DNA from: Desulfobacterales bacterium
Lineage (GTDB): Bacteria; Desulfobacterota; Desulfobacteria; Desulfobacterales; BuS5
Direction: 5' to 3'
Assembly: GCA_020056865.1 (NCBI GenBank)
Contig: JAGVGX010000170.1
Span: 1 to 6,126 of the forward strand
DNA length: 6,126 nt
Positions 1-5,656 of this stretch are shown here, in pieces (the first letter of the stretch is position 1; every line of letters starts with the position of its first letter). Under the pieces are notes generated by a model, which was given only the letters and a program-made list of their open reading frames with translations, searched no databases and had not been told where the DNA came from. Position numbers and translations under genes: made by a program.

Positions 1-435
1 GGATGCGCCGTATTTCTTGTTGACAGAAATACTGGCAAGCTAGGTCTGGCAGCGTCGTCGGGGTTGAGTGAGGAATATCTGAATAAGGGCCCGATTTATT
101 TTATACAATCCATTGAAGAAGCAAAAGATGCCGTGCCTATTGCCGTCTACAACACTCAGGATGATCCGAGAGTAAAATACCCAGAAGCAGCAAAAAATGA
201 AGGGATTGCATCTGTTTTGGGCGTCCCGATGGTAGCTCACGGTAAAATAATTGGGGCCATACGTATTTACACGTCTGAACCCTGGGAATTTTCTATTAAT
301 GACATCAATCTTGCTCAGGCTGTTTCTCAAATCTGTGGGATGGCCATGGATATGTGCAGAATGTACAAGGGATATAAAACAAGTATTGATATTTTAAAAA
401 ATATGCGTAAAAAAGCGCCGGTTGCGTATGCATAA
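1..435 (+). CDS. GAF domain-containing protein (5' end outside window)
   Basis: The frame is open from the first base, so the start codon lies upstream and 144 residues plus the TAA stop are visible. The visible protein is most of one GAF domain. It opens with a strand of the form AVFLVDRNTGKLGL, then GLSEEYLNKGPI, then IASVLGVPM followed by GKIIGAIRIYTSEPWEF, and a closing helix (INLAQAVSQICGMAMDM), which is the usual GAF order. A short basic tail (KNMRKK) follows, and no output domain (kinase, GGDEF, HTH) comes after it. GAF domains bind small ligands or mediate dimerisation. The ligand here cannot be read from the sequence. An ATG or TTG near position 64 would cut through the fold, so it is not the start. 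It is probably a soluble cytoplasmic sensor or accessory protein. A further N-terminal domain outside the window cannot be excluded. Confidence 0.85.
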   Translation, partial: GCAVFLVDRNTGKLGLAASSGLSEEYLNKGPIYFIQSIEEAKDAVPIAVYNTQDDPRVKYPEAAKNEGIASVLGVPMVAHGKIIGAIRIYTSEPWEFSINDINLAQAVSQICGMAMDMCRMYKGYKTSIDILKNMRKKAPVAYA

Positions 436-580
436 AAAATATGATCATCTCCTGATTAGTTGTTGTTTATTAAGGCAAAATAAGTGGGTTATTTCCAATT
501 GAGCAGGAAGCTGCAAGGGGTCAAGGACAAGGGTACGATGGGAGAAGAACCAAAAATGTTAACTTTCCAAGGAGTCTCAT

Positions 581-1336
581 ATGAAAAAATATCTAACTGT
601 TATTCGCATAGTACTGATTGGTTTTTCATGTCTATCAAGCCAGGTTCATGCAGAAGGGTCATGGTGGAATAAAAGCGTTGATGTTTTAAAAAATCTGGGT
701 AAGGAACGTTCAGGGGAAATAGTAGAACAACCCAGCTCTGCCGAGATCGGCCAAGCATTTAAGCAGGCGCTTCGTATTGGAACTGAAAATGTAACTGGAC
801 AACTGGGCACCACAGATGGTTTCAACGCTGACCCTTTGATTCATATCCCTTTACCGGAAAAATTAAACACCGTAAAAACCATGTTATCTAAAATCGGGAT
901 GTCTCAATCGGTTGATGATCTTGAACTCAAGTTGAACCGGGCTGCTGAAGCTGCAACGCCAAAAGCTAAAGATCTTTTCCTGCAGGCAATTACCGATATG
1001 ACATTTGATGACATAACAAACATTTATAAAGGGCCTGAAGATTCAGCAACAACATATTTTAAAAACAAAATGTCCTCGCCATTAAAAAAAGAATTTCAAC
1101 CTATAGTTGAAAACACGCTGTCAGAGGTAGGGGCCATTCAAGCGTATGACAATGTTATCGGTCAATATAAAGCGATGCCATTTGTGCCGGATGTTAAAGC
1201 AAATCTAACAGAACATGTTATTCAAAAAGGGTTAGATGGCATATTTTATTATATTGCAAAAGAAGAAGCTGCGATTCGAAATGATCCTGTGAAACAAACG
1301 ACTGATTTGTTGAAAAGGGTTTTTGGTGCTAAATAG
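581..1336 (+). CDS. DUF4197 family secreted protein
   Basis: The product has 251 residues. The ATG is preceded by AAGGAG at 569-574 with a 6-base spacer. Residues 1-24 look like a Sec signal peptide: basic KK, a hydrophobic core (VLIGFSCLSS) and a VHA cleavage site before E25. Cys17 does not sit in a good lipobox, so a soluble periplasmic protein is more likely than a lipoprotein. The mature part follows the DUF4197 family pattern: an amphipathic start (ALRIGTENVTGQL), GF then IPLPEKL (about 89-95), LNRAAEAATPKAK (118-130), MTFDD (140-144), ATTYFK (156-161), LDGIFYYIAKEEAAIR (218-233) and a terminal DLLKRVFG (242-249). The length is normal for the family. The biochemical function is unknown and the neighbours give no clue. 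An intrinsic terminator follows, so it appears to be the last gene of its transcript. The family call is from recognised motifs; the location is inferred. Confidence 0.88.
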   Translation: MKKYLTVIRIVLIGFSCLSSQVHAEGSWWNKSVDVLKNLGKERSGEIVEQPSSAEIGQAFKQALRIGTENVTGQLGTTDGFNADPLIHIPLPEKLNTVKTMLSKIGMSQSVDDLELKLNRAAEAATPKAKDLFLQAITDMTFDDITNIYKGPEDSATTYFKNKMSSPLKKEFQPIVENTLSEVGAIQAYDNVIGQYKAMPFVPDVKANLTEHVIQKGLDGIFYYIAKEEAAIRNDPVKQTTDLLKRVFGAK

Positions 1337-1343
1337 TGCTATC

Positions 1344-1754
1344 TCAAAACACCCTGCCTCGCAGGGCTTTTGTTTTTCCCCGATGTATTTTTCTGTCCAG
1401 CCGTCTTTTCTGAGAGCCTCTGGTTGCCCTGGTCAGCCGTCTTGCTTTCTGTACAACTGTCACACCTTTAATTAATTCTATGAACCGAGAAAAAGCATCT
1501 TCCCGGTTTTTTTCCTGGCTGCGAAATCGCTGGGCTTTAATAACAATCACGCCCTCCTTGGTGATACGCTGATCGCGAAGACTTAACAAACGCTGCTTAT
1601 AAACATCAGGCAGCGAAGATGCATGGATATCAAAGCGCAGATGAATCGCAGAAGATACTTTATTAACATTCTGCCCTCCTGCCCCTTGAGCCCGGATTGC
1701 CGAAAGTTCAATCTCATCATCAGGGATGGAGACATTCAGGGAAATTTTTAGCAC
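1344..1754 (-). CDS. arfB: Alternative ribosome-rescue factor ArfB (YaeJ-type peptidyl-tRNA hydrolase)
   Basis: The product has 136 residues, close to the roughly 140 of E. coli ArfB. Residues 18-40 contain the release-factor catalytic signature RAQGAGGQNVNKVSSAIHL, with the peptidyl-tRNA-hydrolysing GGQ at 26-28. The C-terminal third (about 104-136) is a strongly basic tail with many Arg and Lys residues and RGKTKALRGR near the end. In the family this tail enters the empty mRNA channel, so the protein releases peptides from ribosomes stalled without a stop codon. There is no codon-recognition domain, which separates it from RF1 and RF2. The start is a GTG at 1754-1752, with AAGGG about 10 bases upstream (1769-1765) and the N-terminus aligning naturally. 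The gene converges with the DUF4197 gene, leaving 7 bases between stop codons, and its 3' end carries that gene's terminator. A gap of 127 bases separates it from the nitroreductase upstream, with no clear terminator between. Confidence 0.93.
   Translation of the reverse strand: MLKISLNVSIPDDEIELSAIRAQGAGGQNVNKVSSAIHLRFDIHASSLPDVYKQRLLSLRDQRITKEGVIVIKAQRFRSQEKNREDAFSRFIELIKGVTVVQKARRLTRATRGSQKRRLDRKIHRGKTKALRGRVF
1352..1377 (+). terminator. Rho-independent terminator of the DUF4197 gene
   Basis: CCCTGC (1352-1357), a three-base loop CTC and GCAGGG (1361-1366) form a 6-bp GC-rich hairpin, followed by CTTTTGTTTTT. It begins 15 bases after the DUF4197 stop codon. It lies within the last codons of the convergent arfB gene. 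Read on the minus strand the same hairpin is followed only by TGTTTTGAG, so termination in that direction would be weaker. Confidence 0.8.
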
Positions 1755-1881
1755 GATGAGAGCACCCTTAATTCAACACATACCCTTGTGCCCGTGCTGA
1801 AAACCATAGTTCCAATGAATAACATAGAAACAGGTGCAACGAGAGCAGCGCATGTTTGAAATGATTTGTTAAATATTGCAT

Positions 1882-2640
1882 CTAAGATATTTTGCCAACT
1901 GGAGCAAGGTAAATTACGAATTCATCATTTCCATCAACATTGAGTAACTGGTCCATTTTCTCCTGATCAAATGCTGCAATCGCACAGGTTCCAGAATCAA
2001 TAGCTTCGCATGCCAGGTATAAGTTTTGACAAACATGGCCCGCATCTATAGCTATGACGCGGTGAGCAGCAATATCATATCTCCACTCCATACGATATGG
2101 AATTGTTGTCCAGATAAAAACGACAGCAGCTTTCCCGATAAATGATTGGCCAAAAGAGGCCTCCGTTATTTTTTTGGATAGACTTTTTTGATAACCTTCA
2201 AAAACAAGGCTATGCTCTACAGGTAAATATCTGTAAATACCTTCATCCAAACCCGTCACGTTAAAAATTAATAAGTATGTTTCAAAAGAATGCCTGCATC
2301 CTGCAGATGGCACCATTCTAAATGCGCGTCTGGGATCAATCATCTGGCGAACGCCTTGCGTTGACCACAGCAAAAAAGAAAGTTCATCTAATTCTATCGG
2401 TTTTTTATTATATCGACGTCGACTTTGCCTGCGTTGAAAGGCTGAACAAAGACTTATATCTTTTATTGATTCCCATTCTTCTTTTTTCGGCAGATCAATG
2501 ATCTTCTGATCTGGAAAATATTCCTTTTGAATTAAAGGAACATCCATGCCTTTGCTTTGATCTGTTTGAGAAAAATCAATCTTTTTTCGCATGGTATCTT
2601 TCAGAAAATTTCTATAAATATTTATTAAGTCATTTCCCAT
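1882..2640 (-). CDS. SagB-type nitroreductase-family FMN dehydrogenase
   Basis: The product has 252 residues from the ATG at 2640. A TTG four codons upstream (2652) is in frame, but GGTGA (2650-2646) is well placed only for the ATG, so I chose that. The protein follows the SagB/ThcOx dehydrogenase pattern of the nitroreductase superfamily. It has the FMN-contacting RRQSRRRY (70-77), LDELSFLLWSTQGV (84-97), VPSAG (110-114), TYLLIFNVTGLDEGIYRY (121-138), and a C-terminal DAGHVCQNLYLACEAI (199-214) followed by EFVIYLAPVGK. Family members use FMN to oxidise azoline rings to azoles in peptide maturation (SagB, McbC), but many stand-alone copies have unknown substrates. No YcaO cyclodehydratase or precursor peptide is visible here, so a peptide-modifying role is not supported and a general oxidoreductase is the safe call. 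An Isf-like flavoprotein lies two genes upstream. No signal peptide or membrane segment is present. Confidence 0.87.
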   Translation of the reverse strand: MGNDLINIYRNFLKDTMRKKIDFSQTDQSKGMDVPLIQKEYFPDQKIIDLPKKEEWESIKDISLCSAFQRRQSRRRYNKKPIELDELSFLLWSTQGVRQMIDPRRAFRMVPSAGCRHSFETYLLIFNVTGLDEGIYRYLPVEHSLVFEGYQKSLSKKITEASFGQSFIGKAAVVFIWTTIPYRMEWRYDIAAHRVIAIDAGHVCQNLYLACEAIDSGTCAIAAFDQEKMDQLLNVDGNDEFVIYLAPVGKIS

Positions 2641-2718
2641 TGTATTCACCAATATGAATATTTTTTATAAAATCTGACGTTTAGCTCTTAGCTAACCGGC
2701 AGTGAAACGCTGCAAGGT

Positions 2719-3225
2719 TTAGTTATCTGACACTGGCCGATTGTGTTCAGCCTGTGGTTTGGCATCTTGTCCAATCTGTGTTTTAAATTGCACGTACTGT
2801 TTAGCAGTGCTTTTGATGACTACGGTTCCTGCTATCTTGTCATGCCAGCCTTGCTTTCGCTTATCAATACCCACCCAAATAATTCCCAGAAAAAGGGGGA
2901 TTGTTGAGACATAGTAGGCAAAGTAGCGCCCTATGAGTTGGCCTGTTGAGGGCTTGTCGCCCGTTTTTGCATCAACAATACTTAACTTTAAAATCATCTT
3001 TCCAGGTGTCGCAGATTTATAAGCCCAGAATAAAATAACAGCTATGGCAGGTAAAATATAGCTAAACAGCAAGTCCCATAAGCCAAATAAAAACGAATCA
3101 CCCATCCAGTATTCTTGGCCATAAATTAAAATCAGTATTGGAAGAATAATGATAAGTATCAAGATTGTATCGATTAATGCTGCTCCAGTTCTAACCCAAA
3201 ATCCTGCGTATTCAACGTCGTTCAT
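2719..3225 (-). CDS. RDD family membrane protein
   Basis: The product has 168 residues. The ATG is preceded by AAGGAG (3236-3231) five bases upstream. The N-terminus YAGFWVRTGAALIDTIL carries the first Arg (R12) and Asp (D19) of the RDD signature. The segment ATPGKMILKLSIVDAKTG (72-89) and the ending GIDKRKQGWHDKIAGTVVIK (119-138) complete the family pattern. Three hydrophobic segments are visible, at about 15-35, 52-69 and 102-120, so it is an inner-membrane protein with a short cytoplasmic-type tail. The tail after residue 140 is polar and poorly conserved. RDD proteins have no general molecular function; some have been linked to ion transport, which cannot be inferred here. It lies between the flavoprotein (173-base gap) and the nitroreductase (78-base gap), all on one strand. 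Its 3' flank has only a short 4-bp stem without a T-tract, so read-through into the nitroreductase is plausible. Confidence 0.9.
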   Translation of the reverse strand: MNDVEYAGFWVRTGAALIDTILILIIILPILILIYGQEYWMGDSFLFGLWDLLFSYILPAIAVILFWAYKSATPGKMILKLSIVDAKTGDKPSTGQLIGRYFAYYVSTIPLFLGIIWVGIDKRKQGWHDKIAGTVVIKSTAKQYVQFKTQIGQDAKPQAEHNRPVSDN

Positions 3226-3379
3226 GTTTGCTCCTTAAGGTTTGCCAATTGGGTTGGACAGACGCATAATGCCTCAGATAAAAAATCAGCCTGTAAAGTT
3301 CCTTCCGCAGTCAAGCAGGAGCAATGGCCATCTACTTGGAGAAACAAGGGGAAATCTATGCTTAACCTTTACAAGAGTC

Positions 3380-3400
3380 AAAAGCAAGCTTGCCGCTTTT
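3380..3400 (-). terminator. Possible weak terminator after the flavoprotein gene
   Basis: On the minus strand AAAAGC, a nine-base interval and GCTTTT can pair (forward 3380-3385 with 3395-3400). The interval holds a further GCAAGCTTGC palindrome. The structure overlaps the TAA stop at 3401-3399. The T-run is only four bases and lies inside the stem, so termination may be partial or absent. Confidence 0.3.
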
Positions 3401-3986
3401 ATTCTCCTTTATTCCCAACGATCCTCTTCATCAGCCACGCCATGTTCTCGCCAAGAACTTTCATGGTCTGAAGGCCTTCTTCGTCCTGCTTGACGTCCTC
3501 TTTCTCACGACCGATTCCCATGTTCCAATAGTTTGATCCAGGCACGATCATTTGGCTGATAAAGAAAAAATGATTGATTGCGTCAAATGTGGGAAGGCTT
3601 CCTGCCCTTCGTACAGCAACTACTGCAGCGCCGACTTTTCGCTTGAACATGTCATCGTTGGCCTTTGCTACCAAACCCGATCGATCTATCAGGGCTTTTA
3701 CTTCCGTGCTTATATTTGCAAAATAGGTGGGGGAACCAATAATAATAGCATCCGCGCCAAGCATGGCTTCAATACAATCGTTAAGGCCATCTTTGTTATA
3801 TACGCACCGCTTATTTTTGTTACCAAAGCACTTATAGCATGCTGTGCATCCACGAAGATCCATTTCTGCAAGGTTGGCAACCTGCGTATCAATTCCCTCT
3901 TTTTGCAATTCGGTCAACACCGTTTCAATGAGAATCGACGTGTTTCCATCTTTTCTTGCACTTCCATTAAACGCAACAACTTTCAT
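3399..3986 (-). CDS. Iron-sulfur flavoprotein (Isf-like NADPH-dependent FMN reductase family)
   Basis: The product has 195 residues, starting at an ATG with AGAGGG about 8 bases upstream. The N-terminus MKVVAFNGSARKDGNTSIL is the phosphate-binding loop of the flavodoxin-like FMN reductase fold (GSxRxxGNT at 8-16). ADAIIIGSPTYFANIS (about 79-94) is the second flavin-contacting loop. Between them is a compact cysteine cluster, C47-x2-C50-x2-C53-x7-C61. This matches the CX2CX2CX4-7C motif described for archaeal Isf proteins, which hold FMN and one [4Fe-4S] cluster per subunit. The length also fits (archaeal Isf is about 190 residues). Such proteins move electrons between ferredoxin-like donors and flavin or small acceptors in anaerobes; the physiological acceptor here is unknown. 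There are no membrane segments. A possible small ORF ends 46 bases upstream, and the RDD gene lies 173 bases downstream. Family call is strong; cluster occupancy is inferred from cysteine spacing. Confidence 0.88.
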   Translation of the reverse strand: MKVVAFNGSARKDGNTSILIETVLTELQKEGIDTQVANLAEMDLRGCTACYKCFGNKNKRCVYNKDGLNDCIEAMLGADAIIIGSPTYFANISTEVKALIDRSGLVAKANDDMFKRKVGAAVVAVRRAGSLPTFDAINHFFFISQMIVPGSNYWNMGIGREKEDVKQDEEGLQTMKVLGENMAWLMKRIVGNKGE

Positions 3987-4032
3987 TACATTGCCCTCTG
4001 TTAAAAGATAGGGTTTTAGCTCTAAAGCTTCA

Positions 4033-4203
4033 CTAAAGTACCGTCGTCTGGCTCAAATTTAAATCCTCAAAATACTCAATGTATTCCTGTGGTTGCACGA
4101 AGTGAAGCGTCAGCGCTATATTTTCGCCTTCCTTGTACTTGAGCAAAATTAAACATTTTCCAAAGGTCTCTATGACTTGAAAGTCATGTAATATGATGCG
4201 CAT
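4033..4203 (-). CDS. Possible small protein of 56 residues, unrecognised
   Basis: An ATG at 4203 opens a frame of 56 codons ending in TAG at 4035-4033. I do not recognise the product. It begins MRIILHDFQVIETFGK and ends EDLNLSQTTVL. It is acidic in its second half, has one cysteine (C17), no clear membrane segment, and alternates hydrophobic and charged residues like a small folded domain. Against it, no convincing Shine-Dalgarno precedes the ATG, an upstream in-frame TAA at 4218-4216 rules out a longer N-terminus, and a perfect 16-base inverted repeat sits inside codons 6-11. It lies 46 bases upstream of the flavoprotein on the same strand, so it could be the first gene of that transcript or a remnant of a longer gene. 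The alternative is that this is simply the leader of the flavoprotein gene. Confidence 0.35.
   Translation of the reverse strand: MRIILHDFQVIETFGKCLILLKYKEGENIALTLHFVQPQEYIEYFEDLNLSQTTVL
4172..4187. repeat. Perfect inverted repeat, 7-bp arms with 2-base centre
   Basis: ATGACTT-GA-AAGTCAT is a perfect dyad. It falls within the start region of the possible small ORF and about 190 bases upstream of the flavoprotein ATG. Its size and near-continuous symmetry fit a binding site for a dimeric repressor better than an RNA hairpin, since a two-base loop cannot form without opening pairs. No regulator gene is visible nearby. Confidence 0.45.
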
Positions 4204-4350
4204 TTGGAAAGCAAGTTAAAATTTAAATTAACAGTAACAGGTCTGTTCAGATATGCCTTAGTTCTTACAAATTCAGGCGTTTGTTTTACCCTGAGATAAA
4301 GGGAACTAATGATATGACATTGTTACCGCCAGGCAACTCGAAATTAACGT

Positions 4351-4379
4351 TGACGGATCACCCATTTTATTTTAAAGTG
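4351..4379 (+). promoter_or_regulatory. Candidate sigma70 promoter P1 for the ParA-CBM gene
   Basis: TTGACG (4351-4356) and TAAAGT (4374-4379) match the -35 and -10 consensus at five and four of six positions with an ideal 17-base spacer. Transcription would start near 4386, giving a leader of about 190 bases. This is prediction only. Confidence 0.4.
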
Positions 4380-4382
4380 CCG

Positions 4383-4422
4383 CTATATATTGTATGTTTT
4401 TTTTCTTGACACACTATATATT
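4383..4422 (+). repeat. Direct repeat of CTATATATT flanking the -35 element
   Basis: CTATATATT occurs at 4383-4391 and again at 4414-4422. The copies are 31 bases apart start to start, about three helical turns, so they lie on the same face of the DNA. One is upstream and one immediately downstream of the perfect TTGACA. This could be a paired operator, though short AT repeats are common in such DNA. Confidence 0.35.
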
Positions 4423-4436
4423 TTAAAATATTTAAT
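4406..4436 (+). promoter_or_regulatory. Candidate sigma70 promoter P2 for the ParA-CBM gene
   Basis: A perfect -35 hexamer TTGACA (4406-4411) is followed by a very AT-rich stretch. Two -10 choices exist: TATTTA at a 17-base spacing (4429-4434) and the better-matching TTTAAT at 19 bases (4431-4436). The start would be near 4442, about 130 bases before the ATG. Palindromes overlap the -10 region, so this promoter could be repressible. Confidence 0.45.
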
Positions 4437-4446
4437 TTAAAATTAA
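4418..4446. repeat. Two abutting palindromes over the P2 -10 region
   Basis: ATATTTTAAAATAT (4418-4431) is a perfect 14-base palindrome. It is directly followed by TTAATTT-A-AAATTAA (4432-4446), a perfect dyad with 7-base arms. Together they cover the spacer, the -10 and the start site of candidate promoter P2. They could be operator sites for autoregulation, or the result of extreme AT content. Confidence 0.4.
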
Positions 4447-4468
4447 TATTTTTCCAGAAAAGATGGCG

Positions 4469-4494
4469 AAAAATGCCTATTTTTGTTCGGGCAT
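4469..4494 (+). promoter_or_regulatory. Leader stem-loop with two alternative pairings
   Basis: In the predicted leader, AAAAAT (4469-4474) can pair with ATTTTT (4479-4484) across a four-base loop. Alternatively ATGCC (4473-4477) can pair with GGCAT (4490-4494). The two pairings are mutually exclusive. The arms are short, and no known riboswitch class was recognised. Confidence 0.2.
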
Positions 4495-4573
4495 GAAACG
4501 ATAATATGTAAACTTTTGTTTGCTCATTGGAAACGTCATATTCTTTTTCTAACTAAAAAAAAGGAGATGAATA

Positions 4574-5644
4574 ATGAGAATTATATCGATTGCCAATCAA
4601 AAAGGTGGCTGTGGAAAAACAACAACCGCAATTAATTTATCTGCATGTCTGGCCCATAAAGGTCGAAACGTACTTCTTGTTGATATGGATCCTCAAGGGC
4701 ATTCGGGTATTGGTTTAAATATAGATGCTGATAATCTGGAAAAATCCATTTTTAACGTCATTTGTGATTCTGGAGACAACAACGCCCCTATCAATGAAGT
4801 GATTATCCAGATTTCAGATAAATTTCACCTTGCACCGTCCAACATATCCTTAAGTCTGTTTGACCAACATCTGTCTCAAGTAAATGGAAGAGAAAACAAA
4901 CTTAAAGAAGCCATTGCGGATTTACATGGGATATATGACTACCTGATCATTGATTGCCCGCCAAACCTTGGTCTGTTGACGTTTAATTCTCTTATTGCTT
5001 CTACAGAAGTCATTGTTCCTATGGAAATGAGTCTGTTTTCGCTGCATGGCATTAGCAAATTGTATGAAATAATAGAATTGGTCCATAAAAAAACCGGACA
5101 TGAAATTCAAGTGAAAGTTGTCGCAACAATGTTTGATAAGCGAACAAGATTATCATACGAAGTTTTGAAAAATATTAAAACCCATTTCAACAATTCGTTG
5201 TTTAAAACAGTCATTAATAACAATGTTACATTGAAAGAAGCAGCAAGCTTTGGAAAATCCATTGTGGATTATCAACAAAAAGCCAGCGGGTTTAGCGACT
5301 ATATGGCACTTGCAAACGAAGTATTTGCTGAAGAAAAAAAGCTGAAAATGACGCCTGTAAAAGAAAAATATTCACACGCTGCTGCAAAGGTAGCAAAGCA
5401 ATTTGTCTTTCATGCACCTGAAGCAAATACAGTAAAAATTGTTGGCAATTTCAATAATTGGGATCCCACCGAGGCGGCCGTCATGAAACGAACACAAGAC
5501 GGAACCTGGCAAAAGAGCCTTTTTCTTGTACCCGGCACCTATGAATACAGGTTTATAGTTGATGACACATGGGTTGAAGATGACAATGCCAGTCTTGTTG
5601 ACAATTCTTTTGGAAGTAAAAACTCTGTGGTTGAAATATCTTAA
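4574..5644 (+). CDS. ParA/Soj-like ATPase fused to a C-terminal glycogen-binding (CBM48/AMPK-beta type) domain
   Basis: The product has 356 residues. AAGGAG (4561-4566) lies 7 bases before the ATG. Residues 1-254 form a Soj-like ParA ATPase: deviant Walker A KGGCGKTTT with signature lysine K10 and catalytic-loop K15, Walker A' DMDPQGHS (37-44), Walker B YLIIDCPPNLG (123-133), and the ParA ending TLKEAASFGKSIVDY (219-233). A linker (about 255-271) leads to an AMPK-beta/CBM48 domain (272-356) containing GNFNNWDP (291-298), GTYEYRFIVDDTW (321-333) and GSKNSVVEI. By motif alignment W296, R326, W333 and N350 match the glycogen-contacting W100, K126, W133 and N150 of AMPK beta1, so sugar binding looks retained. 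Where Soj has PRNVR, this protein has NNNVT (215-219), so nonspecific DNA binding may be weakened. It is probably translationally coupled to the next gene. Inferred role: ATP-driven positioning of a polyglucan or glycosylated cargo; this is unproven. Confidence 0.93.
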   Translation: MRIISIANQKGGCGKTTTAINLSACLAHKGRNVLLVDMDPQGHSGIGLNIDADNLEKSIFNVICDSGDNNAPINEVIIQISDKFHLAPSNISLSLFDQHLSQVNGRENKLKEAIADLHGIYDYLIIDCPPNLGLLTFNSLIASTEVIVPMEMSLFSLHGISKLYEIIELVHKKTGHEIQVKVVATMFDKRTRLSYEVLKNIKTHFNNSLFKTVINNNVTLKEAASFGKSIVDYQQKASGFSDYMALANEVFAEEKKLKMTPVKEKYSHAAAKVAKQFVFHAPEANTVKIVGNFNNWDPTEAAVMKRTQDGTWQKSLFLVPGTYEYRFIVDDTWVEDDNASLVDNSFGSKNSVVEIS

Positions 5645-5656
5645 AGGAGCAGAAAC

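Larger units (their letters stand above)
4204..4573. other. Divergent AT-rich intergenic region upstream of the ParA-CBM gene
   Basis: I see no convincing gene in these 370 bases on either strand. They separate minus-strand genes from the plus-strand ParA-CBM pair, so they should hold promoters for both directions. On the plus strand there are two candidate sigma70-type promoters, a duplicated 9-mer, two abutting palindromes and a leader stem-loop, listed separately. The left part (4214-4231) contains another AT-rich near-palindrome, GTTAAAATTTAAATTAAC. I found no minus-strand promoter that I would defend. No tRNA, known riboswitch or CRISPR pattern was recognised. Confidence 0.7.

Noticed and set aside
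40..330. A 96-codon minus-strand frame inside the GAF gene
   Set aside because: It is a shadow of the GAF coding region, whose translation shows clear family motifs.
442..456. GATCA-TCTCC-TGATT hairpin after the GAF stop codon
   Set aside because: The stem has four pairs plus a wobble and no run of T follows, so it is not a credible terminator.
484..672. A GTG-started frame overlapping the start of the DUF4197 gene
   Set aside because: It runs through the DUF4197 signal peptide in another frame. The strong AAGGAG at 569-574 serves the ATG at 581.
2681..2695. TTAGCTCTTAGCTAA, a short direct repeat containing a TTAGCTAA palindrome upstream of the nitroreductase
   Set aside because: It is too short to separate from chance and has no T-tract or promoter nearby that would give it a role.
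3290..3373. Distant inverted pair TGTAAAG and CTTTACA in the gap before the RDD gene
   Set aside because: Seven-base arms about 70 bases apart are expected by chance in a gap of this size.
3242..3493. An 83-codon plus-strand frame between the RDD and flavoprotein genes
   Set aside because: It overlaps the flavoprotein 3' end in antisense, and its product has low-complexity Ser and Arg content with no recognisable motif.
3552..4004. A 150-codon open frame on the plus strand opposite the flavoprotein
   Set aside because: It is wholly antisense to a well-supported gene, its translation is rich in Cys, Ile and Asn without domain pattern, and no ribosome-binding site precedes it.
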